A stretch of DNA of 64,000 nucleotides from Echria macrotheca. Lineage: Eukaryota > Ascomycota > Sordariomycetes > Sordariales > Schizotheciaceae. The position numbers and the translations under genes were made by a program. The notes below the pieces were generated by a model, which was not told where the DNA came from, searched no databases, and was given only the letters and a program-made list of their open reading frames with translations. The DNA lies in contig MU839838.1 of assembly GCA_030411725.1 (NCBI GenBank), forward strand, positions 806,001-870,000. The letters run 5' to 3'. Positions 62,642-64,000 of the stretch are shown piece after piece. Every line of letters begins with the position of its first letter. Positions within the stretch are counted from its first letter, which is position 1.

Positions 62642-63538
62642 ATGGATCCTCCGTCTCCTGCGCGGGCTCCGCCAGAGCGTCCTTCATCCAATCCGGAGTC
62701 TTGTCCACGGGATAAACCAGACCCAGCTCATCAATACGTCGTCACCGAACCTTCGCACGAAGTCACGGCTCAAGCGGCTCAGACTCAGGCGGATGCGGAA
62801 GATGAACTCCAGGAGCCACTTGCAGAGGATATCGTCGAGGCGCCGGATGAAAGCACGCCGCAAGAAGCGGTTTTAGGGCAAGACCAACCGGACACGGTAT
62901 TTGGGGGGGGTCCGATTCGGTATGACAGACCGCCGCCGCAGCCGCCATCGCAGCCGCCGTCGCCGCCGCCGCCGCCACCAACTTTGACGACGGATGACTT
63001 CCTCCAGCCTCGGCGAGTCCAGGGTCATATCTACAACCTCCCAGATGAGTTACTGGCCATGATATTCGACTACGTCCGAACAGAACTAGTCCGTGTAAAT
63101 CTAGTTCGCAGTGTCGCTGTGCGTTCGGTAGCGGCGACCAATATCGTTCGCAGTCCCTGGGTTTCGGCTTTGTTTCTCCGGTGGACGTCACGGCGGTTCT
63201 GGCGTCTGTCATATGTGCGATCTCACACGGAAAGTAATGAATCGCCGTCGGTCTACTCCCGTATCACGCTCTTGCAGGCTGTCGCACCGCGTGGTGAAAA
63301 CACCATGGCGAATTGGAGCAGTTAGGAGCGCTACGCCTTCTGTGAACAGATCGGATCGGCGTTGAACCGCCAACAGGATTGGTCTCGGTGTACGTGGTGC
63401 AGGAATGGACGTAGCGTGCGGGGAACCTGGCCTCCGGACCACGTATGTTCGGAAGGTGTCTATCAGTGCATAGATAAAGTCGGATATCGTCCTCGGGGCA
63501 TCGGGCAATTCCTAGAATTCTTAAGGCGCGATCGATGA
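62642..63538 (+). CDS. F-box-like protein, interrupted by an in-frame stop or unspliced intron
   Basis: From the ATG at 62642 the frame runs to a TAG at 63323-63325 (227 aa) and then stays open in the same frame for 71 more codons to TGA at 63536-63538. The first part is disordered (Pro-rich, acidic, a PPPPPP run at about 110) and then gives an F-box-like helix IYNLPDELLAMIFDYV near residue 130-146. F-boxes link substrates to SCF ubiquitin ligases. The extension reads as protein with paired Cys (RCTWCRNG, VCSEGVYQC). A candidate intron 63095-63325 (GTAAAT...TTAG) would remove the stop and give 221 aa. Otherwise it is a gene broken by a nonsense change. The role is unassigned. Confidence 0.55.
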
Positions 63539-64000
63539 TGGGAAGTAGTTTAGCAATAAGCGGCAGTCGAAGTCATTGTAGCAGCGACAATACATTCCGA
63601 TTCCTGGCTCATTGTCCGTTCCGTGCCTTGACCATCAACATGATAAAAGCGTTGCACTCAAGGAAAGTCAAAGTCGTTAACGATAGCTTCTACCTACCTA
63701 GGTAAGTAAGATCACGCCTCACCTCGACCGTCTTATGTCTGAGCGAGTTGGTTACTGTCCTGCCAAACCCGGTATTCACAGTCCTTTTAGAACTAGTACC
63801 TGGCTCACCGATGGCTTGCAACCCCCAACAATCACCCACCCGACTTGCCTACCTCCCTGCTAAAACCTGTAGGAATGGAGACTTTTTAAAAATTAAGGAA
63901 TGAAAGAGGTCTGCTTCGTGTCCATGAATGTCTTATTAGTGTCTATTGAAAGCCATTTTTCCTGGGTTGACCATTTCGACAAACTCCGCCTATGACTACC
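63539..64000. other. 3' flank, nothing recognised
   Basis: Non-coding sequence with an ACCTACCTAGGTAAGTA motif at about 63692-63708. No gene seen up to the window end. Confidence 0.45.

Overview
This is nuclear DNA of a filamentous ascomycete (Pezizomycotina, most likely Sordariomycetes). The evidence is GC-rich exons with C/G-ending codons, many spliceosomal introns of about 46-65 nt with GTAAGT-type donors and CTRAY branch sites, HET-domain genes, a CFEM protein, a GH11 xylanase and an AflR-like Zn2Cys6 regulator. Gene models were built by joining reading frames at consensus splice sites so that the known protein families read through. I could not run any alignment.

Layout. Positions 1-44 kb are accessory: genes are spaced out, mostly secreted, membrane, regulatory or allorecognition-type, and separated by long non-coding stretches holding decayed coding fragments and small DNA transposons. 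In order these are: GH11 xylanase (2013-3086 +); a gene-poor 5.3 kb with microsatellites and a decayed minus-strand gene; AflR-like transcription factor (8432-9664 +); small secreted six-cysteine protein (10475-11332 +); an AT-rich MITE (12272-12666); HET protein 1 (12750-14870 -); CFEM protein (15314-15674 -); HET protein 2 (16280-18742 -); M13 metallopeptidase (19255-21744 +); secreted cupin (22570-23381 +); PEBP (24047-24655 -); 12-TM MFS (25290-27090 +); Rossmann-fold protein (27928-28830 -); a C2H2 gene remnant; an Ala-rich hypothetical; secreted PAN/apple-like protein (30717-31880 -); two-TM protein (32977-34096 -); small possibly GIY-YIG-like protein (34521-35019 -); a complete hAT-type MITE (35805-36210); 14-TM MFS (36777-39369 -); DUF829/PaxU-like protein (41632-42726 +); single-TM protein (43092-43643 -).

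Positions 45-62 kb are core: conserved housekeeping genes closely packed and intron-rich. These are a CBS/PB1 protein (45232-47382 +), mitochondrial ribosomal protein uS2m with a GC-AG intron (48024-49270 +), Spt10-like acetyltransferase (50140-52482 +), a 3-copy 192-bp tandem repeat, CCT7 (54023-55853 -), 40S eS26 (56568-57215 -) divergent from ubiquitin-eS31 (57819-58335 +) across a shared promoter with a telobox, GH18 chitinase (58566-60056 -) and a SET-domain protein (60776-61720 -). An F-box-like gene with an in-frame stop (62642-63538 +) closes the window.

How they work together. The window is not one pathway. The accessory half looks like surface and secretome functions (plant cell-wall breakdown, CFEM, cupin, protease, secreted unknowns) plus transporters and non-self recognition genes. 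The AflR-like factor has no biosynthetic backbone enzyme within the window. The core half supplies translation and protein-folding parts. No CRISPR, rRNA gene or convincing tRNA was found. The best candidates for undescribed biology are the two MITE families, the GIY-YIG-like small gene and the unassigned secreted proteins; I saw no clear multi-gene novel system.
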